In this document: one piece after another, positions 1-5,830 of the stretch
How positions within the stretch are numbered: position 1 is the stretch's first letter
Layout: every line of letters begins with the position of its first letter
Assembly (NCBI GenBank): GCA_031273145.1
Contig: JAISSL010000210.1
Location: forward strand, 1 to 12,365
Reading direction: 5' to 3'
Source: Zoogloeaceae bacterium
GTDB taxonomy: Bacteria; Pseudomonadota; Gammaproteobacteria; Burkholderiales; Rhodocyclaceae
Length of the DNA: 12,365 nt
The notes under the pieces: generated by a model
Told to the model about the DNA's origin: nothing
Databases searched by the model: none
What the model saw: only the letters and a program-made list of their open reading frames with translations
Made by a program: the position numbers and the translations under genes

Positions 1-161
1 ACGACGGTATAGGTCTTGGCAAAATGCTAGGCTTGAACGAGAGACATTCCGCAATCATCGGAAGTCAACTCATCTATGGCAGGAGGCTCTCCGGGAGCAA
101 GATTGTTTGCATACGCCGCTAAAGCAAGTTCTGCTTGAAGATACAGTGTTTCGATGTTCAT
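1..161 (-). pseudogene. Lipase-like protein, 5' end, interrupted by in-frame TAG (partial)
   Basis: Reading leftward from ATG at 161, the frame encodes 44 residues beginning MNIETLYLQAELALAAYANN and ending GMSLVQA. It then meets TAG (27-29) and continues in the same frame as HFAKTYTVV to the window edge. From memory, this N-terminus (tLYLQAELAlAaYA, then GMS..QAe.FAk.ytVV) resembles bacterial lipase-like/DUF2974-type proteins, in which the residue at the TAG is usually Glu or similar, so a single GAG to TAG change would explain the stop. An AAAGGA ribosome-binding site lies about 8 bp before the ATG. The gene starts 11 bp after the upstream membrane-protein gene, so it is probably the distal gene of that operon. 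The catalytic part lies outside the window. The family assignment rests on a short N-terminal match only; it could instead be a genuine 44-residue ORF, but the family-like reading beyond the stop argues against that. Confidence 0.55.
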
Positions 162-172
162 GGCATGATCCT

Positions 173-808
173 TTACTCTGATTTGACAAAAATTTGATTA
201 AACAAAGAGCCATCACCGGCTAATTCGGAGGGGGGTGGGCATCTGTGAGGCTCACCTGCGGCGGGAAGACCCAAAAAGGCAAGAACATCGCCGCCGCTTC
301 TGCCATACGATGTCGCTTCGCCCAGCAGTTTATTATCCGCTCGCCGAATCACTTCATAGTGATTACGGTCAACAAATGGATTTCTCTCTTGGTAAACGGT
401 TATCTTCCACTTGTAGATGAACTCAGACCCCAGCGCATTTTCTCCTTGAGTCGGGTCAAAGAAATTTATCCCATTCCCTCTCCACGAGCCAAATTTTTCA
501 GGGGGCAACCTGACCGTCTCGTACACCTTGACGCCTCCGTCAACAGCGCACAGGCGGTCTACTTCGGCATCGTAGTGATCGTTCAGTTTTTTCTGTTTTT
601 CATTAAGCCAGAAGAGAGCGACTAGACACGCGAGAACAACCAGCACAATCATAGAGGTGATGATAAATCCTCCCTCACCACGACGCGGGTAATAAAGCCT
701 GTCCTTCATGGCTTCACCGAACCTCGCAGGCAGTGACAAGCGAGCGGTCAAGCGCAGTACAGTAGCATTCCAGGGCGTCCGTGAGGATTTTTCAATGGTG
801 CTGCTCAT
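173..808 (-). CDS. Hypothetical membrane-anchored protein (paralogue 1)
   Basis: A 211-residue protein that I do not recognise by function. It has a basic N-terminal region, one membrane segment (about residues 48-67, IITSMIVLVVLACLVALFWL) and a C-terminal domain expected to be periplasmic. It shares with the next gene upstream the motifs RLCA.DGGVKVYETVRLPPEKF (from about residue 85), a RRADNKLLGEATSY-like strand, a second conserved Cys (C190 in RCPPPSEL) and a terminal IFVK. Two conserved cysteines, C87 and C190, suggest a disulfide. The start at 808 is chosen because its ATG overlaps the upstream stop (ATGA) and follows AAGGAG by 8 bp. An internal Met34 (709) aligns with the paralogue's own start and is an alternative. 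Compared with the paralogue it lacks the first membrane helix, so topology differs. It lies immediately upstream of the lipase-like gene. Confidence 0.75.
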   Translation of the reverse strand: MSSTIEKSSRTPWNATVLRLTARLSLPARFGEAMKDRLYYPRRGEGGFIITSMIVLVVLACLVALFWLNEKQKKLNDHYDAEVDRLCAVDGGVKVYETVRLPPEKFGSWRGNGINFFDPTQGENALGSEFIYKWKITVYQERNPFVDRNHYEVIRRADNKLLGEATSYGRSGGDVLAFLGLPAAGEPHRCPPPSELAGDGSLFNQIFVKSE

Positions 809-1377
809 TTGTCTGTCTCCTTGACAAAGATTGCTCGGTAATGAAGCTCAGATGGCTTTGGACAACCGAAAGAAGATGGGTGCGCTGGCACAAATGGAAT
901 ATCGCCACCAACACGGTGATAGCTAATCGTTCTACCAAGAATTTTCCCATCAGACCGCCTTACTATAGCCGTATCATGCCGCCATAGCGATACACTGTCA
1001 CTGGATGTCTCTATGTACGTGTCTACAGGTACATAAACATATTCATCCGAAGGCTTTGCTCTTCCGTGTGATGGAATGTTTACATTGCCCCACTTGTCGA
1101 ATTTTTCCGGGGGCAACCTGACTGTCTCATACACCTTAACTCCCCCGTCAATGGCGCACAGACGTTTCACTTCAGCGTTGTAGTAGAATGCCTGTCCCCC
1201 ACCATACCAGAAGGAAGCTGCCAGCCAAGCGAGGGCGACAAGCGCAAAGACAGGGGTGATGATGAGGTTCCATCTCCCTTCTGTCTTTTTGCAGGCGCTG
1301 CGCCAGAGTCTCCAGAATAGGTAGGGGAACCCTACCCATACGGCGGCGAGAAAAACCAGGTAAAAGAGTCCGATCAT
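805..1377 (-). CDS. Hypothetical two-helix membrane protein (paralogue 2)
   Basis: A 190-residue protein of unknown function and a tandem paralogue of the following gene. Two hydrophobic helices (about residues 2-22 and 37-57) are joined by a basic loop (RLWRSACKKTEGRW), followed by an extracytoplasmic domain with RLCAIDGGVKVYETVRLPPE (72-91), VRRSDGKILGRTISYHRVGGD (about 139-159), C172 in GCPKPSEL and a terminal IFVKETDK. ATG at 1377 is preferred over an upstream in-frame TTG (1407) because a short leader ORF with a strong ribosome-binding site ends exactly on it (ATGA), indicating translational coupling. The next gene overlaps its stop by 4 bp. The family resembles, from memory, small membrane proteins encoded beside secreted or lipase-like genes; no biochemical role can be read from the sequence. 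Confidence 0.8.
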   Translation of the reverse strand: MIGLFYLVFLAAVWVGFPYLFWRLWRSACKKTEGRWNLIITPVFALVALAWLAASFWYGGGQAFYYNAEVKRLCAIDGGVKVYETVRLPPEKFDKWGNVNIPSHGRAKPSDEYVYVPVDTYIETSSDSVSLWRHDTAIVRRSDGKILGRTISYHRVGGDIPFVPAHPSSFGCPKPSELHYRAIFVKETDK

Positions 1378-1442
1378 GGCGTCACCAAACCTCGCAAGAG
1401 GCGGCAAGCAGTCAAACGCAGTACAGCAACATTCCTGAACAT
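1374..1442 (-). CDS. 22-codon leader ORF translationally coupled to paralogue 2
   Basis: ATG at 1442 follows AAAAGGAG with a 6-bp spacer, the best ribosome-binding site in this part of the window. It opens a 22-residue frame (MFRNVAVLRLTACRLLRGLV plus TP) whose TGA overlaps the ATG of the next gene. Residues 4-12 (NVAVLRLTA) match NATVLRLTA in the N-terminal extension of the downstream paralogue, where the same DNA is fused in frame to the main protein. A 4-bp length difference separates the two arrangements. It may be a coupling leader, or the remains of a longer N-terminus cut off by a frameshift. Confidence 0.5.
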   Translation of the reverse strand: MFRNVAVLRLTACRLLRGLVTP

Positions 1443-1637
1443 CCGATACTCCTTTTCGTCAAAGATGCGTCCTGTCAGGCAAGAAGTCTTGGGCAAGGCT
1501 GGAAAGCGCATGGCAGCAGTATCTGCCCGCTACCGCCTTGCTCAAGGCATTTTCATTTACCACAACAAAAACGCGGAACGCAAGGCTACGCCTCTGTTCA
1601 TGAAAAATCAATCGTCGTTGCCTTTCTTCACTTCCCG

Positions 1638-1647
1638 CCGTCTGTGG
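1638..1647 (+). repeat. 10-bp direct repeat, left flank of element A
   Basis: CCGTCTGTGG lies one base outside the left inverted-repeat end of element A and recurs exactly at 1770-1779, four bases outside the right end. Read as a target-site duplication, it defines an insertion of about 122 bp. Confidence 0.55.
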
Positions 1648-1769
1648 CAGTGTCAACATTTTGTTGCGTCCTCCCTCGTCATTCCCGCGTAGTTCCCGCC
1701 TTCGCGGGAATGACGGAGCGGCTACGGTTTTCATCATTTTTTGAATGCAATAAGGTATTGACACTCTGA
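1648..1769. mobile_element. MITE-like inverted-repeat element (copy A) inserted in the lipB 3' end
   Basis: The element starts AGTGTCAACATTTTGTTGC (1649-1667) and ends with the complement of AGTGTCAATACCTTATTGC (1747-1765). These are 19-bp imperfect terminal inverted repeats with 15 matches, and all four mismatches are transitions. The centre holds a 13-bp palindrome of the CGTCATTCCCGCG type. It carries no transposase and is bounded by a 10-bp direct repeat. The same end sequences (AGTGTCAATACCTT and TTGACACTGCC) recur at 7230-7276 around a different, shorter core. Each end carries an outward-reading TTGACA, a -35 consensus. The lipB reading frame passes right through it. I do not recognise a named family; non-autonomous mobility is inferred from structure. 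Confidence 0.55.
1677..1715. repeat. Palindromic GTCATTCCCGCG-type repeat inside element A
   Basis: CGTCATTCCCGCG (1677-1689) pairs perfectly with CGCGGGAATGACG (1703-1715) over 13 bp around a 13-bp loop. A nested alternative hairpin is TTCCCGC (1693-1699) with GCGGGAA (1704-1710). This is the dispersed proteobacterial intergenic palindrome that, when translated, yields the familiar SVIPAKAG peptide. Here it really is translated, as the C-terminus of the extended LipB frame. Confidence 0.8.
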
Positions 1770-2431
1770 CCGTCTGTGGGTATTAGCCCTGATGCCCATG
1801 CGCTGCCTGTATCTGAAAATTCAGCAAGCAACGCCTGGGAGAGCAATTCGCCAGCGGCATCCAGGGGCATGGCAAGCCCTTCGTCCTTCATCTGGGTGAC
1901 GGCAAGGCCGGGATAGCCGCACGGGTTGATGGCGGCAAAGGGCGATAAATCCATGTCCACGTTCAGGCTCAAGCCATGATAGGTCGCGCCGCGTGTGACG
2001 CGCAGCCCAAGGGCGGCGATTTTTGCGCCTTCGCCACGCTCTCCCATATAAATGCCCGGCGCGCCTTTCTTCCGATTGACGATAAGCCCTTCCCGGCAGA
2101 GGCAGGCCATGATGGCCGCCTCAATCCTGCGTACCATCGCGCCAATGGTAAGGTTCCTGCGGCGCAAATCCATGAGCAGATAGAGAATCAGTTGGCCGGG
2201 GCCATGATAGGTAATCTGCCCGCCCCGGTCGCTCTGAATGACGGGAATGCCGATGTCTTGCAGGAGATGTTCCCGCCTGCCCGATTGCCCCAGGGTAAAA
2301 ACGGGCGGATGCTCGGTAAGCCAGAATTCATCCGGGGTATCGGGCGTCCGCGCATGAGTAAAGGCGCGCATGGCTTCCCAGGTCGTTCGGTAATCGGTCA
2401 GTCCCAGGCGGCGAATGTGAATGTCCGGCAT
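1679..2431 (-). CDS. lipB: Octanoyltransferase (lipoyl synthesis), C-terminus extended by repeat element
   Basis: LipB moves octanoyl groups from octanoyl-ACP to the lipoyl domains of 2-oxoacid dehydrogenases and the glycine cleavage H protein, in the cytoplasm. Family signatures are clear: DRGGQITYHGPGQL (68-81), the lysine site GAKIAALGLRV (K137) and the catalytic cysteine in AINPCG (C171). These match Lys135 and Cys169 of the E. coli enzyme as I recall them. The 250-residue length exceeds the usual 210-220. From residue 222 (QSVNTLLHSK to VIPAKAGTTRE) the protein is encoded entirely by element A. Without it the frame would end at residue 223 (PTDGGK, stop). The start at 2431 fits the family N-terminus (IHIRRLGLTDY), though no strong ribosome-binding site precedes it. 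A TTGCCG-17-TAAACT promoter lies just upstream. lipA is not adjacent. Confidence 0.96.
   Translation of the reverse strand: MPDIHIRRLGLTDYRTTWEAMRAFTHARTPDTPDEFWLTEHPPVFTLGQSGRREHLLQDIGIPVIQSDRGGQITYHGPGQLILYLLMDLRRRNLTIGAMVRRIEAAIMACLCREGLIVNRKKGAPGIYMGERGEGAKIAALGLRVTRGATYHGLSLNVDMDLSPFAAINPCGYPGLAVTQMKDEGLAMPLDAAGELLSQALLAEFSDTGSAWASGLIPTDGQSVNTLLHSKNDENRSRSVIPAKAGTTRE
1758..1786 (+). promoter_or_regulatory. Possible outward promoter from element A, antisense to lipB
   Basis: TTGACA (1758-1763) in the right end of element A is followed by an exact 17-bp spacer and TATTAG (1781-1786, four of six matches to TATAAT). Only the -35 comes from the element; the -10 is lipB coding sequence. The architecture is that of a hybrid promoter made by insertion, reading into lipB in the antisense direction. 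Activity is unproven. Confidence 0.3.
1770..1779 (+). repeat. 10-bp direct repeat, right flank of element A
   Basis: Second exact copy of CCGTCTGTGG (first copy at 1638-1647). Within lipB it encodes part of PTDG. Joining the two copies by removing the DNA between them gives lipB codons GLIPTDGGK followed by TGA. Confidence 0.55.
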
Positions 2432-2467
2432 GAAATTTCAGGGTGAAAGTGGAGCGAGTGGTTCAGC

Positions 2468-2496
2468 AGTTTAGAAAAGTCCGTCCGTTCCGGCAA
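2468..2496 (-). promoter_or_regulatory. Sigma-70-type promoter for lipB
   Basis: On the minus strand, TTGCCG (2496-2491), a 17-bp spacer and TAAACT (2473-2468) lie 37 bp before the lipB ATG. Spacing is ideal and both boxes are close to consensus. Confidence 0.6.
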
Positions 2497-2519
2497 GGGC
2501 AAAACTTTTCACTATCCTC

Positions 2520-2525
2520 TACAAT
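2520..2525 (+). promoter_or_regulatory. TACAAT -10 box for the MscS-family gene
   Basis: TACAAT at 2520-2525 overlaps an in-frame ATG (2524), so transcription would begin near 2532 and exclude that ATG and the GTG at 2443. The next in-frame ATG is 2557. No convincing -35 is visible at 16-18 bp. The same TACAAT box precedes the phosphorylase gene at 9463-9468. Confidence 0.45.
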
Positions 2526-2556
2526 GGCGGCATTCTGTCATTTTTCGAGTGTTTTC

Positions 2557-3870
2557 ATGAGTGCTTTTGCCGAACCGATTTCCCAGGGCATCGAATCGTC
2601 GCCCGAACAGACGTTTTTTACCGCTTCCCGCCTTGCAAACCTGCTGGAAGATTTCTGGACGCCCGGCTTTTACTGGCAGCTTCTGGTGCTGGCGCTTTGC
2701 CTGCTGGTGGCCTGGCTTCTGGCGCGTCACGCGCGCGCCCGTTTTGCGACCATGCTGGGCGGCTCGGATCTGCTCGGCATATTGGCGGGTCAGGCTTTCC
2801 CGCTGTTGTCGGTCGTTTTCATGAGCGTTGCCAAGACCATCATGGACGCAAGCGGCTCGGTACAGGTCTTCAACATCTTCATTCCGCTCCTGTTATCCCT
2901 CGCCCTGGTACGCGCGATTCGACACATGCTGTACCGCAGCTTTCCCCACGCTCACTGGCTGGAAAAGGTCGGACAGGTATTTTCCATGCTGGTTTGGGTG
3001 TGGCTGGCGCTCTTCCTTTCCGGGGTTGCGCCGGAAGTCATCGCGGTACTGGAAACCTTTTCGGTGAGAATAGGCGAGCAAAGCCTCAATCTCTGGATGG
3101 TCATCAACGGCATGATCGTCGTCGTCCTGATTCTGCTCTTTTCGCTCTGGCTTTCCAGCCTTCTGGAATCGCGCTTGCTGCGTTCGCCAGAACTCGACGA
3201 TTCGTTGCGGATTGTGCTGGTTCGGGTCAGCAAGGCATTTTTCATGCTGGTTGCGGTTCTGCTGAGTCTATCCCTGATCGGCCTCGATATTACGGCGCTT
3301 TCGGTCTTTACCGGGGCGCTTGGGGTCGGCCTTGGGATGGGATTGCAACGAATCGCCAGCAATTATGTTTCGGGCTTCATCATCCTGCTGGATCGTTCCA
3401 TCCGGCTGGGGAACCTGATTCAGGTCGGAGGGGATGCCAACGGCGCAGTCACCCAGATCACGACGCGCTACACGGTGCTGAAAAATCTGGTGGGCGAGGA
3501 ATTCATCGTGCCCAACGAGGCGCTGGTAACCAACGTGGTACGCAACCAGAGTTTTTCGGATTCCCTGGCAAGAGTGGTGACGGCGGTTTCGGTAGCCTAT
3601 TCAAGCGATCTGGAAAAGGTTTTGCCGCTTCTGGAACGGATTGCGCGGGAACAGCCAAGGGTATTGACGCAACCTGCCCCTTCCGCGTCGCTTGTGCGTT
3701 TTGCCGATAGCGGGATTGACCTGGAACTTTCCTTTTGGGTACGCGACCCGGAAAAAGGCACGGGCGGATTGCGTTCGCAGGTCAATCTGGCAATCTGGCG
3801 GAATTTCCGCGATGAGGGAATTGACATCCCCTTCCCGCAGTGCGTGGTGCATGTGCAGAGCCAGGGGTAA
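2557..3870 (+). CDS. MscS-family mechanosensitive ion channel
   Basis: Inner-membrane channel of the MscS superfamily, which opens under membrane tension to release solutes on osmotic downshock. From the chosen start it has 437 residues. Several hydrophobic helices precede the pore (about 41-57, 80-94, 104-122, 141-158, 179-203, 225-243). The pore-lining helix is rich in small residues (VFTGALGVGLGMGLQRIASN, 250-269) and followed by YVSGFIILLDRSIRLGNLIQ and the beta domain (FIVPNEALVTNVVRN, 316-330), then an alpha/beta cytoplasmic end. With extra N-terminal helices it is larger than E. coli MscS (286 residues), nearer the YbdG/YnaI type. GTG 2443 (475 residues) and ATG 2524 are alternative starts, disfavoured because the -10 box lies after the first and overlaps the second. 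It is divergent from lipB and convergent with the HDOD gene. Confidence 0.9.
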   Translation: MSAFAEPISQGIESSPEQTFFTASRLANLLEDFWTPGFYWQLLVLALCLLVAWLLARHARARFATMLGGSDLLGILAGQAFPLLSVVFMSVAKTIMDASGSVQVFNIFIPLLLSLALVRAIRHMLYRSFPHAHWLEKVGQVFSMLVWVWLALFLSGVAPEVIAVLETFSVRIGEQSLNLWMVINGMIVVVLILLFSLWLSSLLESRLLRSPELDDSLRIVLVRVSKAFFMLVAVLLSLSLIGLDITALSVFTGALGVGLGMGLQRIASNYVSGFIILLDRSIRLGNLIQVGGDANGAVTQITTRYTVLKNLVGEEFIVPNEALVTNVVRNQSFSDSLARVVTAVSVAYSSDLEKVLPLLERIAREQPRVLTQPAPSASLVRFADSGIDLELSFWVRDPEKGTGGLRSQVNLAIWRNFRDEGIDIPFPQCVVHVQSQG

Positions 3871-3888
3871 CGACCAACCGCGCAGGCG

Positions 3889-4743
3889 TTACGAAGCAAG
3901 CGCCTGTTTCAAGGAAATGATCGCGTTCATGGATTTTTCGCGGATGTTCCGCAAGGTATTCGCGTCCAGAATCTGCGCGATTCGGGCAACATCCTGCTCA
4001 TTCACGTCGCCAGGGTTGGCATACCAGCAGCTCTCGGTATTGGCAATCTTGTTGGCAATGAACAACATATCGGACATGTGCTTTTCTTTCCCGATTTCCC
4101 GATCCTGCTCGTGTTCCTGAACCGCAATCAGAATCTGCTCCGGCTGATCCAGGGCGGAAAGCAGGGCGTGTCCGATGCTGTCATGCCAGCCCAGCAGCAA
4201 ATCGAAGAGCGCTTCCCGATCCTTGACCAGTTCCGGGAACGGCGCGGCGCAGGAAAGCAGGTAAAAAGCCCCGATGTCATGCACCAGTCCGGCGAACATG
4301 GCTTCTTCCGCATTGAGTCTGGGGGCGATTTTGGGGGCGAGAATGCGGCAGATGGCCGCAACATAGACGGTGTGATCCCAAATCTTCTTGGAAAGATCGG
4401 TAAACGACCGCATCTGGTTGGATTGAATCAGTTGCTCTATCGCAATCGCAAAGGAAACGGTACGGACGGTTTCCATCCCCACGCGGGCAATCGCGCTTTT
4501 CACGTCCGCCACCGGCTGACTGGAAGCGCTCAACGCCACGGAATTCGCAATGCGAACAATCTTCGCGCTCATCAAAGGCTCGACGCTGACCAGCTTGGTA
4601 AGCTGTTCAATGTTCAGGTTGGGGTCTTTGAGCGCCGTATGAACCTTGAACGTGACATCGAGAAAAGTGGGAAAAATCACCTGCTTTCTGGACAAATCCT
4701 GGGCGATGTCTTCAAGAATCTTGAAAATGATCTGTTGGGTCAT
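3889..4743 (-). CDS. HDOD-domain protein (paralogue 1)
   Basis: A 284-residue cytoplasmic protein that is almost entirely one HDOD domain. This is an HD-like output domain found in bacterial signalling proteins; enzyme activity is generally not established. Visible landmarks are FPTFLDVTFKV (24-34), LVSVEPLMSAKIVRIANSVA (51-70), VGMETVRTVSF (88-98), WDHT (122-125), AMFAGLVHDIGAFYLL (148-163) and VQEHEQD (208-214). No receiver, GGDEF or EAL domain is attached, so input must come from partners or expression. It is about 78% identical (hand count, no gaps) to the next gene upstream, evidence of a tandem duplication. GGGGAG lies 11 bp before the ATG and a TAGAAT -10 box 60 bp before. The stop is 18 bp from the convergent channel gene. 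No phenotype can be assigned. Confidence 0.88.
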   Translation of the reverse strand: MTQQIIFKILEDIAQDLSRKQVIFPTFLDVTFKVHTALKDPNLNIEQLTKLVSVEPLMSAKIVRIANSVALSASSQPVADVKSAIARVGMETVRTVSFAIAIEQLIQSNQMRSFTDLSKKIWDHTVYVAAICRILAPKIAPRLNAEEAMFAGLVHDIGAFYLLSCAAPFPELVKDREALFDLLLGWHDSIGHALLSALDQPEQILIAVQEHEQDREIGKEKHMSDMLFIANKIANTESCWYANPGDVNEQDVARIAQILDANTLRNIREKSMNAIISLKQALAS

Positions 4744-4802
4744 GGTGATATTGGCTCCCCTTCAAGGCAAGCGGCGGATCGTTGCAAAATTGCCGTCCGT
4801 GT

Positions 4803-4808
4803 ATTCTA
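4803..4808 (-). promoter_or_regulatory. TAGAAT -10 box of HDOD paralogue 1
   Basis: Minus-strand GGATAGAATACAC, with TAGAAT at 4808-4803, is almost identical to GGATAGAATACGC before paralogue 2. About 17 bp upstream both have a TTYCSCAT-like sequence rather than TTGACA. The long leader (about 50 bases) is unique to this copy. Confidence 0.45.
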
Positions 4809-4872
4809 TCCATTTTTCATCTGATGGGAAAGGGAATATGTCGACCCGGAATTTTGGGCGCGGTAGCGGTTA

Positions 4873-4900
4873 TGTGGCGTGACGGCTTTATCACGCCACA
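4873..4900. repeat. Perfect 10-bp inverted repeat between the HDOD paralogues
   Basis: TGTGGCGTGA (4873-4882) and TCACGCCACA (4891-4900) form a perfect 10-bp stem around an 8-base loop (CGGCTTTA). It lies 40 bp after the stop of paralogue 2 and 65 bp before the -10 box of paralogue 1. No T-run follows on either strand, so it is not a standard intrinsic terminator. It could be a 3'-end stabilising or Rho-linked hairpin, or an operator. Confidence 0.6.
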
Positions 4901-4939
4901 GATTGCCGCCCACAGACCGACCATGCAGGCAGGCGAACA

Positions 4940-5794
4940 TCACGCGCCGAGCGCCTGTTTGAGGGAAACAATCGCTTCCCTGGATTTTTCGCGGATGTCC
5001 TGCAAGGTATCCGCATCCAGAATTTGCGCGATCCGGGCGATGTCCTGCCCATCCACTTCGTTGGCATCGCTGTGCCAGCAGCTCATGGTGTTGGCAATCA
5101 TGTTGGCAATGAACAGCACGTCGGAAAGGCTCTTTTCTTTCCCGATTTCCCGATCCTGCTCATGTTCCTGAACCGCAATCAGAATCTGCTCCGGCTGATC
5201 CAGGGCGGAAAGCAGGGCGTGCCCGATGTTGTCATGCCAGCCCAGCAGCAAGTCGAACAGCGCATCCCGATTCTCAACAAGTTCCGGGAACGACGCGGCG
5301 CGGGAAAGGAGATAAAAAGCCCCGATGTCATGCACCATCCCGGCGAACATGGCCTCATCCGCATTGACCCTGGGGGCAATCTTGGGTGCGAGAATGCGGC
5401 AGATGGCCGCCACATGCGCGGTATGATCCCAGAGCTTGCGGGAAAGATCGGCAAATGCCTGCATCTGGCGGGACTGAATCAACTGTTCCATCGCAACCGC
5501 GAAGGAGACGGTACGGACGGCTTCCATCCCGACCCGGACAATCGCGTTCTTCACGTCCGCCACCGGCCGCCCGGAAGCGTTCAGGGCGACGGAATTCGCC
5601 ATGCGGATGATCTTTGCGCTCACCAAAGGCTCGACGCTGACCAGCTCGGCCAGGTGTTCGACGTTCAGGTTGGGATTTTTGAGCGCGCTGCGAACCTTGA
5701 ACGTAACATCGAGAAACGTGGGAAAAGACACCTGTTCCCCGGACAAATCCTGGGCAATGTCTTCAAGAATCTTGAAAGTGATCTGATGGGTCAT
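4940..5794 (-). CDS. HDOD-domain protein (paralogue 2)
   Basis: A 284-residue HDOD-only protein aligned end to end with the downstream paralogue: FPTFLDVTFKV, VSAKIIRMANSVA, WDHTAHVAA, FAGMVHDIGAFYLL and the block from about LLLGWHDNIGHALL to REIGKEK, which is nearly identical in both protein and DNA. ATG 5794 is chosen because the similarity starts there (MTHQITFKILED against MTQQIIFKILED). A GTG seven codons earlier (5815) lies only 10 bp from the TAGAAT -10 box and would leave almost no leader. No strong ribosome-binding site is seen. Expected to be cytoplasmic and regulatory; the partner is unknown. Divergence clusters at about residues 238-252 and at scattered surface-like positions. Confidence 0.88.
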   Translation of the reverse strand: MTHQITFKILEDIAQDLSGEQVSFPTFLDVTFKVRSALKNPNLNVEHLAELVSVEPLVSAKIIRMANSVALNASGRPVADVKNAIVRVGMEAVRTVSFAVAMEQLIQSRQMQAFADLSRKLWDHTAHVAAICRILAPKIAPRVNADEAMFAGMVHDIGAFYLLSRAASFPELVENRDALFDLLLGWHDNIGHALLSALDQPEQILIAVQEHEQDREIGKEKSLSDVLFIANMIANTMSCWHSDANEVDGQDIARIAQILDADTLQDIREKSREAIVSLKQALGA

Positions 5795-5824
5795 GACGGT
5801 ATCGGCGCGTTTCACAAGATGCGT

Positions 5825-5830
5825 ATTCTA
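5825..5830 (-). promoter_or_regulatory. TAGAAT -10 box of HDOD paralogue 2
   Basis: TAGAAT (5830-5825) within GGATAGAATACGC, 31 bp before the ATG. Its first three bases are also the TAG stop of the NHL-repeat remnant, so the promoter abuts the decayed gene. Confidence 0.45.

Noticed and set aside
1459..1764. 101-codon minus-strand frame between lipB and the membrane-protein operon
   Set aside because: It contains the translated palindrome (SFPRRRELRGNDEG), a well-known false gene product of this repeat family; no ribosome-binding site.
2697..3710. 337-codon plus-strand frame inside the channel gene
   Set aside because: Out of frame with the MscS-family protein; its low-complexity Gly/Arg/His-rich reading shows no domain.
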